From positions 1 through 18,580 of the forward strand of contig JBEKJU010000040.1 in NCBI GenBank assembly GCA_050011095.1: a stretch of DNA of 18,580 nucleotides, in the 5' to 3' direction. Source of the stretch: JBEKJU01 sp050011095. Its GTDB lineage: Bacteria; Desulfobacterota; Syntrophorhabdia; Syntrophorhabdales; WCHB1-27. Under the pieces are notes generated by a model. That model was not told the origin of the DNA and searched no databases. It saw nothing but the letters and a program-made list of their open reading frames with translations. The position numbers were made by a program, and so were the translations under genes. This document shows positions 7,737 through 15,642 of this stretch, one piece after another; positions within the stretch are counted from its first letter, which is position 1, and each line of letters opens with the position of its first letter.

Positions 7737-7824
7737 AGTGGGCGCAACGATCGGCCAAGATTTTGTTGGCTGCCCGTTCACCGCTAAGCTAATGGAGGAG
7801 ATAGCCTTGGGGCACCTTCGCTAG

Positions 7825-8169
7825 ATTAAGGGAGCTGTTCTCCGCGCCCGCGGCGGTCCCTTGAAGATCCAGCCCCTGAAGATCGAGGGTCCGCGGGACC
7901 ATGAAATCCTCGTGCGCATCGTCTCCTCGGGCATCTGCCGCACCGACATCGACTTCATCGACGGCTGGGACGGAGACCCGGTGGTGCTCGGCCACGAGGG
8001 CGCAGGCATAGTCGAGGTGGTCGGGAAGGACGTGAAGCGGGTAGGCCGGGTGATCATGTGGTGCTCGTATCAGTCCTGCGGCTCGTGTACCGAATACCTG
8101 AAGGGCCACCCCTCGGCTTGCGAGCACTTCTGGCATCTTCATGTACATGACAGGAGGCGGCGCCGTTAA
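7825..8169 (+). pseudogene. Zinc-dependent alcohol dehydrogenase, N-terminal remnant
   Basis: The reading begins KGAVLRARGGPLKIQP after a stop at 7822-7824 and has no ATG, GTG or TTG at the expected start (ATT occupies it). It continues through SSGICRTDIDFIDGW (catalytic-zinc Cys), GHEGAGIVEVVGKDV (zinc His and the Gly-rich turn) and the structural-zinc Cys cluster CSYQSCGSC...HPSAC, then collapses into WHLHVHDRRRRR and a stop after about 115 codons. Intact medium-chain dehydrogenases of this type run to about 350-370 residues and include an NAD(P)-binding Rossmann fold, which is absent. It is a dead 5' fragment with the start lost and a frameshift or deletion near 8130. It marks where DNA was lost between the DUF2293 gene and the VPA1262-like gene. 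Confidence 0.75.
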
Positions 8170-8269
8170 CGTGTAACGTTGAAGATCGGTCAGTGGAGGG
8201 GGCGGTCGACGTCTTCCTGCAAGGCTAGATTTTGCTCGACGCAACGGATATTGAGTGCTACGATTGGTA

Positions 8270-8389
8270 ATGATTACAAAGCGGGGGCTCTCCTGGGCAA
8301 CAAGACAAACAGCATTCCGTTGGGCTTTTCCCGCGTTCTTAAAGGACGAATATGAGAACGACCCTGACTACATGCTGGCGGGTGGCTAA
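8270..8389 (+). CDS. Possible 39-codon small ORF upstream of the VPA1262-like gene
   Basis: ATG 8270 to TAA 8387-8389 encodes 39 residues: a basic/aromatic N-terminal half (MITKRGLSWATRQTAF) and an acidic tail (LKDEYENDPDYMLAGG). It ends 17 nt before the ATG of the next gene, a spacing compatible with coupling. No clear Shine-Dalgarno precedes it; GTG 8255 is an alternative start. I do not recognise the sequence. The acidic tail looks protein-like, so this is either a small upstream partner, a leader peptide, or the tail of a lost gene. Confidence 0.3.
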   Translation: MITKRGLSWATRQTAFRWAFPAFLKDEYENDPDYMLAGG

Positions 8390-8406
8390 GCGATAATGGC
8401 TTGATT

Positions 8407-11400
8407 ATGACTTCATTGAATGATCTCTTAAGCGATGGCAGGCTGAAGAGGTTATTTTCGCCGGACAGCCGCGACTGCGCGCTGCAACTATGGATTTTGC
8501 AGATAAAGTTCGCAGATGGGATCGAGAACCGACTACTCTACGGACGACTGCTTCCTTACAATTACTCGAGCAATACCTGGTACGCCACCGATGACGACCA
8601 ATTCAAGCCGCTTGGGACGTTCCACGCGCAAGTCATCCGTCTCAGCCTGTACATCAAGAGCTTCGATACCGCTTTGTTGCTTGAGCGTCTGGGTGCCGGT
8701 CTCGATCTGGCGCGCCTCAGCGAGGAACTGAAGCTAACGCTGTCGCCGAAGCTCACCGCGCGGATCGGAAGAACAACGATCGGCGTCCCCCTCGTCTATC
8801 GACCGGTTGCATACTTGCTAAATCGAGATGCGCCCGGTCGAAACGCACTGCAAAGCCCGCACGGCAGCGCCGGTGTATTCAGCGCTTCTGCGTCACAAAC
8901 GGACAAACTTGCATTGTTTCGCATTGGGGCGGATTTCGATGAGGCCCTCACTGAATTCATCATGGAACAGCTGAATGCCGATACCGGCCTGGACTTTGGA
9001 GACAGGGACCTCAGTCGATTGGGGGATTTGGAGCTATTAGTCTTCCCCACGCTGGACGACAGTGAGCGTGAGCTCCTGAGCGCTGGTTGGAAAGGCGAAC
9101 CCAAAGTTTTTGCTGTAAGACTAGACCCTGTGCAATTGCCGCACTATGACCGATTTCATGTTCGGTTTTGCCTTACAAACGGCAGCGAACTTATTCATGC
9201 GAGCGTGGCGACAGCGGAGTACACACGGGGACGTGAAATCGAGTGCGAGTTCAAGGTGCCTGAGCAATTGTATCCGATTGCCGACGGCACGGAAATCGAG
9301 ATATACGGATCGCGGACGGACGATGAGCGTGCCAGCGCCCTGTGTTGCCGATGGAACATCGGTTACATAAGGGAAATAACCGTCGACGGCTACCTGGCGG
9401 GACACGAAGGAGGCTCAGTTCGACTGGATTGGCTTGAAAGGGTGACCAAATCCACTGCCGCTTCGCAACGTCTGAAAGCGGCTCAAGTCATAAATCAAGG
9501 ACGCATAGGTTTCTTGGCCCATGTCGGAGACCGGAAAATCGACCCGTGGGTCCCCATGAATCGTGAAGTCAGATCCTTATTTGCCAGACTGCATCCCCCG
9601 CATTCGGACGGGCGTTTTTTTGACAATCTGAGCGAGGGCAATGGCTTGGGACGGCTAGAATTCGTAGAATGGATAAAGAACCTGTTAGTCAAGCACCAAG
9701 ATCATCAGGTTGTGGTTTTCGATCCGTATTTTGAAGACGCTGGAATTGGACTCATTGTTCCAAATGCTGGGGATCAGGGCGACTACGTCGTTTTTACAAC
9801 TCTGCCCAAACCCCCTAAGCAGGAATCATGGTACGCCCTAACACTGCGGCGTATGAAAAACTGGTGGAGGCAAGAAAGTCCGCGACCCATCAAAAATAGA
9901 ATCAACAACTTACTGACAACTTGCGAACAGCTCAAGCCGTTATTGAAGAGAGTCAGACTAAGGGTTTATGGCTTGAAGGATGGTACGCTCCATGATCGAT
10001 ATATCCTGATAGTCGGTAAAGACGGATTGCCGGTTTCGGGGTTCAATCTGTCAAACTCGATCCAAAAAGCCAACGAGAACTACCCGCTCTTGATAACCCC
10101 GATTCCCGCCGATGTGTTGCTAAGAGTGCTGAAGTATGCCTCCGGGCTTTTAAGACAAGCACTTGAGGAATCATCCGGCGATGAGGCTCACGCTTCGAAA
10201 ATAAAATTAATCTTCGATTCAATATCGACCCGCAACGTGCCTCCTAAGCGTTTTGAGCCCCTGGCGTTTCTCGACGATAACCTTGCGGGCAACGTTCTAT
10301 CTGAATGGACGGGAGAACAATCGCTTCGTGGGCTGAAAGGCGACGCCTTAAGGCAACAAATGAAGGAATTGGGTTTACTGAAAGAGGAATCGCTTGTTCT
10401 AACGCAATCTGGCCTGAAAAGATGTATGGATCAACAGACAAGGGGCTTCAGTAATTTTAGGGCGAAGTGGGAAGTGCTTGGTGAGATTCTGGCCAACACG
10501 CCGACGGGTGATCTTCTTGACACTGCTGAACTGTCGGCGAACCCAGCCTTCTTGGATTTCCTGGCGCAGTTTTTGACCGACTCATTCGGTCGAGCACATT
10601 CCGAGGAGGTCGACGCACCGATCGCGGTGGTTGCCAGTTCCTATTTTCAAGAGGCCATTGACCTCCTACTGACGAAATCCTATAAACCGCACCACTTCTC
10701 TTATTTTGTGAAGTATGCGGCCCTGACCTGGCCGGAGTATTTTGATATAAAAATTCTGTGGGCGCACAATCCAGATGCCTTGCTCTCCGTAGCAGAAACT
10801 CAAGCGGCGACGGTCTCGCCGGAGAGTCAACAAACGGACACCGTAAAGCTATCTTTACTAAGCCAGATAGTGAGTGAGATCGCTCTTGGTATACAGTTCG
10901 GACTTTCAGACGTGCAGAGGGACCGGCTGATTCACAGTGCCAATGGACTACTGAAGTGGCTGGGGCTAAATGCTCTTGAGTCGCAGATCGAGAAGCCGGA
11001 CGGGGTGCGTGCCGTCGTCTACTATACGTCGTCATTCAGCCATTACGAGAGAGTTCAGGCTCTAGGATGGATGACAAACCATTTTGCCCGTCAGCCTGAC
11101 GGTGCGGCTTTCCGGAGCCTGGTTAATTCCCTTCACAGCATTATGCCGCAGAAAATCAGTGGTGCGGACGCAAATCTTCTGGTGGATTCTTTGCGGGGGC
11201 ATATGCGTAGACTGGGCTGGTGCGAGCCGTGGCTTTTTCAGGATGTTATACACCCGCTTATGGCCGACGCACGGATTAGCGTGGACGATCTTTGCGCTAT
11301 CTGGATAAGAGAGTTGGAAATCTATCTAAAAGAAACTCTAAAAACCCAAATTAGCATTTTCAGGAGGAACGCTGAAGGTCGTGTTACTGAGGTAGCGGCC

Positions 11401-11742
11401 TACCTGTTCAGTCAAAGCGGCCTTCAACAACAAAGAAAGGCAATAGCGTTGCTTCAACAGATTCTCGCCAGCGTACGGCGCGACATACAGCAACCTCTTG
11501 CCAGTACGCTGAACTGGAGAAAATGGGATACATCGTTGGTTGTCGTCATGTGGATTCTCGCGTTCACCAAGTGGGTTTCCCACTTTATGGCCAACCGTAG
11601 TGGCATAGAAACGGACCTTGAATCCCTCTTAAACGAAGCCCGCCGCTTTGCTCTAATTAGGCCCGTGGCCGAATGGAAATCGTATCAAGGTGCGGACCCA
11701 GGCGGGTTCGCCCGGTTTATCGAAGAAGTAGGGGAAATCTGA
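8407..11742 (+). CDS. VPA1262-like large protein with phospholipase-D-like HDRY motif
   Basis: A 1111-residue protein from ATG 8407 (TTG 8401 is in frame but less likely). No signal peptide or convincing membrane helix. The N-terminal ~330 residues are of the type I remember as the VPA1262 family (ALQLWILQIKF, LYGRLLPYN). Around 430-570 is a phospholipase-D-like fold: strand VVVFDPYFEDAG (D439), then GTLHDRYILIVGKDG (H529-D-R-Y532) and GFNLSNSIQKANENYPLLIT. PLD-type enzymes use the His for phosphodiester chemistry; only one HDR-type motif is visible, so activity may need dimerisation. The remaining ~500 residues look helical and are of unknown role. It opens a run of three + strand genes with two HEPN-like proteins, which suggests a defence effector, but no function is established for this family to my knowledge. 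The Shine-Dalgarno is weak. Confidence 0.6.
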   Translation: MTSLNDLLSDGRLKRLFSPDSRDCALQLWILQIKFADGIENRLLYGRLLPYNYSSNTWYATDDDQFKPLGTFHAQVIRLSLYIKSFDTALLLERLGAGLDLARLSEELKLTLSPKLTARIGRTTIGVPLVYRPVAYLLNRDAPGRNALQSPHGSAGVFSASASQTDKLALFRIGADFDEALTEFIMEQLNADTGLDFGDRDLSRLGDLELLVFPTLDDSERELLSAGWKGEPKVFAVRLDPVQLPHYDRFHVRFCLTNGSELIHASVATAEYTRGREIECEFKVPEQLYPIADGTEIEIYGSRTDDERASALCCRWNIGYIREITVDGYLAGHEGGSVRLDWLERVTKSTAASQRLKAAQVINQGRIGFLAHVGDRKIDPWVPMNREVRSLFARLHPPHSDGRFFDNLSEGNGLGRLEFVEWIKNLLVKHQDHQVVVFDPYFEDAGIGLIVPNAGDQGDYVVFTTLPKPPKQESWYALTLRRMKNWWRQESPRPIKNRINNLLTTCEQLKPLLKRVRLRVYGLKDGTLHDRYILIVGKDGLPVSGFNLSNSIQKANENYPLLITPIPADVLLRVLKYASGLLRQALEESSGDEAHASKIKLIFDSISTRNVPPKRFEPLAFLDDNLAGNVLSEWTGEQSLRGLKGDALRQQMKELGLLKEESLVLTQSGLKRCMDQQTRGFSNFRAKWEVLGEILANTPTGDLLDTAELSANPAFLDFLAQFLTDSFGRAHSEEVDAPIAVVASSYFQEAIDLLLTKSYKPHHFSYFVKYAALTWPEYFDIKILWAHNPDALLSVAETQAATVSPESQQTDTVKLSLLSQIVSEIALGIQFGLSDVQRDRLIHSANGLLKWLGLNALESQIEKPDGVRAVVYYTSSFSHYERVQALGWMTNHFARQPDGAAFRSLVNSLHSIMPQKISGADANLLVDSLRGHMRRLGWCEPWLFQDVIHPLMADARISVDDLCAIWIRELEIYLKETLKTQISIFRRNAEGRVTEVAAYLFSQSGLQQQRKAIALLQQILASVRRDIQQPLASTLNWRKWDTSLVVVMWILAFTKWVSHFMANRSGIETDLESLLNEARRFALIRPVAEWKSYQGADPGGFARFIEEVGEI

Positions 11743-12008
11743 ATAGGCTCAACCGGGGTTCTTATTCAGTTCTCGGGGTAGCGGGGACATCCTTTGACAG
11801 CGAACAGCACAGCGATGGTATTGAGGGCCTCATAATAGGGTTTTCCTGATCTCAACATCTGGCGAGCAGAACTACGGTTGCCGGTGTCATCATAATTGTG
11901 AGACCCTTAATAAATGGAGACTTTCGTTTTGACGATAACGCTCTCTTGAATGTCTCTATCAAAAATTTGTTTCCCACAAGGCAGCAAAAAAGGTGGGGGG
12001 ATGGATAA

Positions 12009-12890
12009 GTGTCCCATTATGTGAAAATCTCATACAAGAATAAGCTGGAAGTCTATCTGTCAAATTGGCGGATGACAATGAATGCCAGAGAAGCCGCCAA
12101 AGGTGGCGGGCCCTTCGCTGCACAATTGCCTCAGCCGGTCAGCGCATTGACCCGGCGTGAATATGGTGTGTGCCTCTTGCTCGAACTACTTGGCAATCGG
12201 CTTGAACAAATGGAAGAGTCTGTAAAAGACATCAATCCCGGAAAGGATTTAGGGCCTTTTTCGAAAGCATATTCCGAAGCCATGACCTTTACGGATGCAA
12301 CGTACATATTCATGAGGGCTCTGCTGGACGATGTAACGGGCATTATAGAGTACTTTTACAAGTCTAACGGGGTACCCGATCTTCCCCAAAGCTTTTTTGA
12401 CCTTCTTAAAAAGACAAGAGCGGCAAATGCGCCCCAAAAGGCTAAAGCACGAAATGTTCCCGAGGAACTTATTGCCGTCCTCGAACCCTGCCAGCAGTGG
12501 TTCCCTGAGCTAAGAGAAGAGAGGGATTCTATCATTCACCATTACGAGACAAAGCTAATTGGCTTCGTTTTGAACCCGAAAAAAGGTGGGTGGACATCCA
12601 TTCAATTTTCCGGGCGGCGCTCAAGATCCAAGCACCCCGCTTCTCCTATTGTGCAAAGCGAAGGTGTCGGAATACATACCTATCTGGGCCTTCTCCTTGC
12701 GAACTACCAGCGCTTCATCGATGATCTCCTCGATTTTTGGGATAAGAAATTTTACGAATGGTATGGAATTGTCTCATCCCGTAGCTCACGCCCTCTGACC
12801 ATACTTGAAGGTAGAAGTGCGAATATGGCGTTGTGGGCGCACAAGTATGGCAAATATATCGATGATGAAATGACTATTGAAACCGCGTAA
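12009..12890 (+). CDS. Unrecognised protein with HEPN-like R-x4-H motif
   Basis: A 293-residue, mostly helical, soluble protein. The GTG at 12009 is chosen because GGTGGGGGG ends 8 nt before it; ATG at about 12072 is an alternative start without a better ribosome site. The central feature is PELREERDSIIHHYE, giving R172-x4-H177, the R-x4-6-H signature of HEPN RNase active sites, preceded and followed by predicted long helices (YIFMRALLDDVTGIIEYF at about 99-116; LGLLLANYQRFIDDLLDFW near 225-243), as a HEPN bundle would show. I cannot assign it to a named HEPN family. It follows the VPA1262-like gene by 266 nt and precedes the ApeA-like gene by 153 nt, all on the + strand. It may be a toxin-like RNase or a catalytically inactive partner. 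Confidence 0.5.
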   Translation: MSHYVKISYKNKLEVYLSNWRMTMNAREAAKGGGPFAAQLPQPVSALTRREYGVCLLLELLGNRLEQMEESVKDINPGKDLGPFSKAYSEAMTFTDATYIFMRALLDDVTGIIEYFYKSNGVPDLPQSFFDLLKKTRAANAPQKAKARNVPEELIAVLEPCQQWFPELREERDSIIHHYETKLIGFVLNPKKGGWTSIQFSGRRSRSKHPASPIVQSEGVGIHTYLGLLLANYQRFIDDLLDFWDKKFYEWYGIVSSRSSRPLTILEGRSANMALWAHKYGKYIDDEMTIETA

Positions 12891-13043
12891 AGTTGCCGGA
12901 AAATCACGGGTACATCCCCCTGGCTTCCACTAAGCGCGTTCGCGGAGTGTTGATGGCAATGGTAGTCTACAGTCGTAGAATGATGAGGCTCGGCGTCAAG
13001 CGATATTACCGTTAGAGCGCAAAGACCACGAAGGAACATACAG

Positions 13044-14381
13044 ATGCCCACCTTGGACTCTTGGAAAAATCGGCTCACGCCCATTCCGAATAGGATAGAG
13101 TGCGCTGAGATGCGGCTTTTCGGTGCACAAGATCATAGCGCACCCCCTGTTTTCGCCGGTCCGGGGATCATCGATATCAGGAGCTCCACTGAGATTGATT
13201 TCACTATGTTTGCGACGGCCGGCCGTGATGAGGATGCCATTCAGCGCCTCGTCAAGGCCCGCCAGAATCCTTACGAGATGTCCGCTCAGTTCCAGCTGTC
13301 CGCCACGGATTACGAGGGCGTCGAGTGGGCCTGCGGGGTGGTGGGTCCAGTATTGAAGGGCATGCCGAAGACTGGCTGGCCCTTGACCGGCAAGATCTAT
13401 GCTATGACGACCCGTACGTCAGGCCCTCAGGTGGCAGCCAGCTCCGGCGTGGAGCTTCTCTTCCTCAAGGAGTTCTGGCTCCCCATAGATGAGGCGATGT
13501 CGACCGTCGTTTCCATCGGCGGTGAACAGCTTTTGCGGAAGTGGAGCAGGGGCAGGCACGCTCTTGAGGTTCTCGGCTCGGAAATCAGGTTCTTTTTTAC
13601 CCCGTCGGACGATTTCCTGTGGCTGACGGCGACGACCTCCGACAAGCTTTCGCACCCGTATGCGGAAAACTGGGTCAGCGAGCCGCTTCGGATTTTGCTT
13701 GGCCAGCTCATCTACCCTCGTCTGGTTGCCCGTAACTTCGGGAACGGCAGCGCTCACGTGGCGTTGTTGCCTTCGCCGCCGTTCGTCAGAGATTCGGAGG
13801 TTGTCTCGCTCTTGCACCGCAAGCCCGAGTCGGCCCGCGAGGACTTTTGGGGACTGTATGCCTCCCTGCTGACCGTGATAGCGGAGGCGAGGGACGAGAA
13901 AGGTAATCCGAACTTTCAGGCGCATCCGATGACACGTTTCTACGAAGAAATCATACAGGCGATGCGATGGTCGCGATGGGTTAGATGCATGACCCTCGCC
14001 AGTGCAGCAGAGGGCCTTTCTAAGATGCTCATGCGCCCCGAGGATGCCAAGTCAGATTTTGCCGACGAGGAAATACAGAGTCTTAAGGATTACGCCGCTA
14101 GGTGGAAGGGAGACGAGCGCCTCCGGGCTCGTATCATCACGGAACTCGACTACGTGAGCACAAAGGGCATTGGAAAATACTTGCGGGATCTGGTTAAGCA
14201 GGGGGTTCTGAAACAATCGAACGAGCGGGCATGGTCTTCCGTTCGCAACGCGGTTATGCATGGAGATCTTGTTTCTCCGTGGTCGACGGGAAAAGAAGAA
14301 GATGATAAGCTCTCCAATCTTATCGATCTTGTCCGTAACCTTACCTATGAACTGATTCGCCGGGTCGGAGAAAGAGGATAA
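13044..14381 (+). CDS. ApeA-like protein: beta-rich N-terminal domain plus C-terminal HEPN
   Basis: A 445-residue protein from ATG 13044, with AAGGA 8 nt upstream. The N-terminal ~300 residues look beta-rich, with FAGPGIIDI, NPYEMSAQF, ATDYEGVEWACGVV and a GVELLF strand, a pattern resembling the N-terminal domain of ApeA, an abortive-infection HEPN protein. The C-terminal ~150 residues are helical and contain WSSVRNAVMHGDLV, giving R401-N-x3-H406-G, the classical HEPN catalytic motif (R-x4-H with N after R), so ribonuclease activity is likely. By analogy with ApeA, the N-terminal domain could sense a phage component and the HEPN domain would cut RNA. The ApeA likeness is from memory of block order and is less certain than the HEPN motif. 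It is the last gene of the three-gene run; no gene follows for about 900 bp. Confidence 0.6.
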   Translation: MPTLDSWKNRLTPIPNRIECAEMRLFGAQDHSAPPVFAGPGIIDIRSSTEIDFTMFATAGRDEDAIQRLVKARQNPYEMSAQFQLSATDYEGVEWACGVVGPVLKGMPKTGWPLTGKIYAMTTRTSGPQVAASSGVELLFLKEFWLPIDEAMSTVVSIGGEQLLRKWSRGRHALEVLGSEIRFFFTPSDDFLWLTATTSDKLSHPYAENWVSEPLRILLGQLIYPRLVARNFGNGSAHVALLPSPPFVRDSEVVSLLHRKPESAREDFWGLYASLLTVIAEARDEKGNPNFQAHPMTRFYEEIIQAMRWSRWVRCMTLASAAEGLSKMLMRPEDAKSDFADEEIQSLKDYAARWKGDERLRARIITELDYVSTKGIGKYLRDLVKQGVLKQSNERAWSSVRNAVMHGDLVSPWSTGKEEDDKLSNLIDLVRNLTYELIRRVGERG

Positions 14382-15172
14382 TGGACCGCCATAACTAAAG
14401 ATTGCGAGGGATGATGGACAAGAAAACGGTTCTCTGGCAGTGAAAAGAAAGTATTTACTGCCGGTGAGTCAGGCGCACTCACGCCGCAGGTTGACGTCAA
14501 ACATAGGGAAGCAAGGAAAATCGCTAAAACACGGGCACGGTCCGTCGGGCCTTTCGTCATAGAGTGGCTGGCGTTATGAGAGGAACGAGCACGGAATTAG
14601 GGACAGGCTGTGGGGCGAACCCGCAACTGGAGACGCCCCCTTCCCTTTACCCTGTGGCCTTGAAGATATCCCTCGCACATTAGAGCGGTAATACTTGAAG
14701 GCAAAAGCCTAATCGACACAACACTTAGCAAGGTGAAAGCGGCGATAGCGCCAGATAAGAAATAACAGCACTTTTTCATGCGGGAACTTGGCCCCTCTGG
14801 CAGGACACTGGCTCCGAGGGCTGCGATGGCGATGCAGCATGGGGATTTCCGGATAAGAGATTCCCTCTACGATATAATGAGGGATCGCAACAACCTTTCT
14901 TGGTATCTCTTTCAGCACCGCTAACACCGCTCTTCGGGGAAGCTGATCTATTGCCTCGCCTCTCATACCGACAAGAGGGGAGAGGCAGACTAGGAATGCA
15001 AAACCATGCCTCGTCGCCGGCGGCAGGTCGGCAGCCGCACCTGCTTTCCGCATCATCGATTTTCTCGCCAGTACCCCCGTGCTGACCAGTTGGCCATCAA
15101 GTACACCCGTGATGCCATCTGCTTTATGGGCGCCCTGAAAACTGCAGGGGCATCTCGCCCCTGTAAAACCCC
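14382..15172. other. Gene-poor stretch after the HEPN gene
   Basis: About 800 bp without a convincing gene. Candidate frames on either strand lack ribosome sites and recognisable motifs. Visible structure is limited to a 7-bp dyad at 14958-14986 (GCCTCTC/GAGAGGC, 15-nt loop) and the hairpin at 15145-15163. I read it as decayed DNA between the putative defence module and repeat copy B. Confidence 0.5.
15145..15163 (-). terminator. Possible intrinsic terminator of the - strand operon
   Basis: CAGGGGC and GCCCCTG form a perfect 7-bp G+C-rich stem with a 5-nt loop. On the - strand it is followed by CAG and then TTTT. It lies about 130 nt downstream of the last gene (ending 15293) of the leftward operon. 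The T-run is short and slightly displaced, so activity is uncertain. Confidence 0.4.
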
Positions 15173-15291
15173 GAAAAGAACGAACGTCAACTCCGTCAAG
15201 AGGGAAAACCATCGGCAAGTCCCTTCCCTCCCGTAGTTCGCCTCGTAGCCTCGCCGCCACGGACAAAGAAGGGGTGTTTCCGGGTCACTTC
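15173..15291 (+). repeat. Dispersed ~118-bp direct repeat, copy B
   Basis: Same-orientation partner of 6757-6874, about 85% identical by hand alignment. It ends one base short of the stop codon of the small cysteine-rich gene (15293-15295), so it begins immediately downstream of that gene on the - strand. Its left neighbour is the hairpin at 15145-15163, which copy A lacks. Function unknown. Confidence 0.8.
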
Positions 15292-15292
15292 T

Positions 15293-15520
15293 TCACCCGG
15301 CCCGGAGCTTCTGTCCGCCGCCCTCCCGGTAGGGCATGAACGGATAAAGCGGACAGGACTTGTTGCCGCAGTCCGTCTTTCCGTCGGTGTAGCCGCACAT
15401 GCAACTATAGCAGTTGGCAAGGACCGCCTGGCCGGTCGTGATGCGTTCGCCACGCAGGTACTTTATGTATTCTTTCTTCCCCCTTGCCAAGGGCCATGTG
15501 CTCACGTCGTCCAGCCTCAT
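15293..15520 (-). CDS. Small cysteine-rich protein
   Basis: A 75-residue protein starting at ATG 15520, chosen because GGAG lies 5 nt upstream and because the open frame further upstream (to 15709) has no conserved features and overlaps the Toprim-like gene. The N-terminal half has GKKEYIKYLRGERITTGQAV; the C-terminal half has NCYSCMCGYTDGKTDC...CPLYPFMPY, five Cys likely to bind zinc. I have the impression of short uncharacterised proteins in mobile elements with the same Gly-Lys-x-Glu-Tyr / CY.CM.GY.DGK.DC / C.LYPFMPY pattern, but no function is known to me. It follows the Toprim-like gene by 122 nt on the same strand and is probably the last gene of that operon. Confidence 0.6.
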   Translation of the reverse strand: MRLDDVSTWPLARGKKEYIKYLRGERITTGQAVLANCYSCMCGYTDGKTDCGNKSCPLYPFMPYREGGGQKLRAG

Positions 15521-15642
15521 TTCTGCTCCGCTCGATGCAGTTTTGGCAGCTTTCAGCCCGGCATTGTCGCTATCCTTTGTAATGCCGTTTTCTTCTCCGG
15601 GCGTGGACCGCCGAATCGTCGACGCAGCTAACGACCGACATC

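Noticed and set aside
11794..11830. Promoter between the VPA1262-like and HEPN-like genes (TTGACA at 11794)
   Set aside because: No good -10 hexamer lies at 16-18 nt spacing, so the TTGACA alone is not enough.
14709..15266. 185-codon - strand ORF in the gene-poor stretch
   Set aside because: It runs through repeat copy B and a hairpin, has no recognisable domain or ribosome site, and its composition is Arg/Pro/Leu-rich as in chance frames of G+C-rich DNA.
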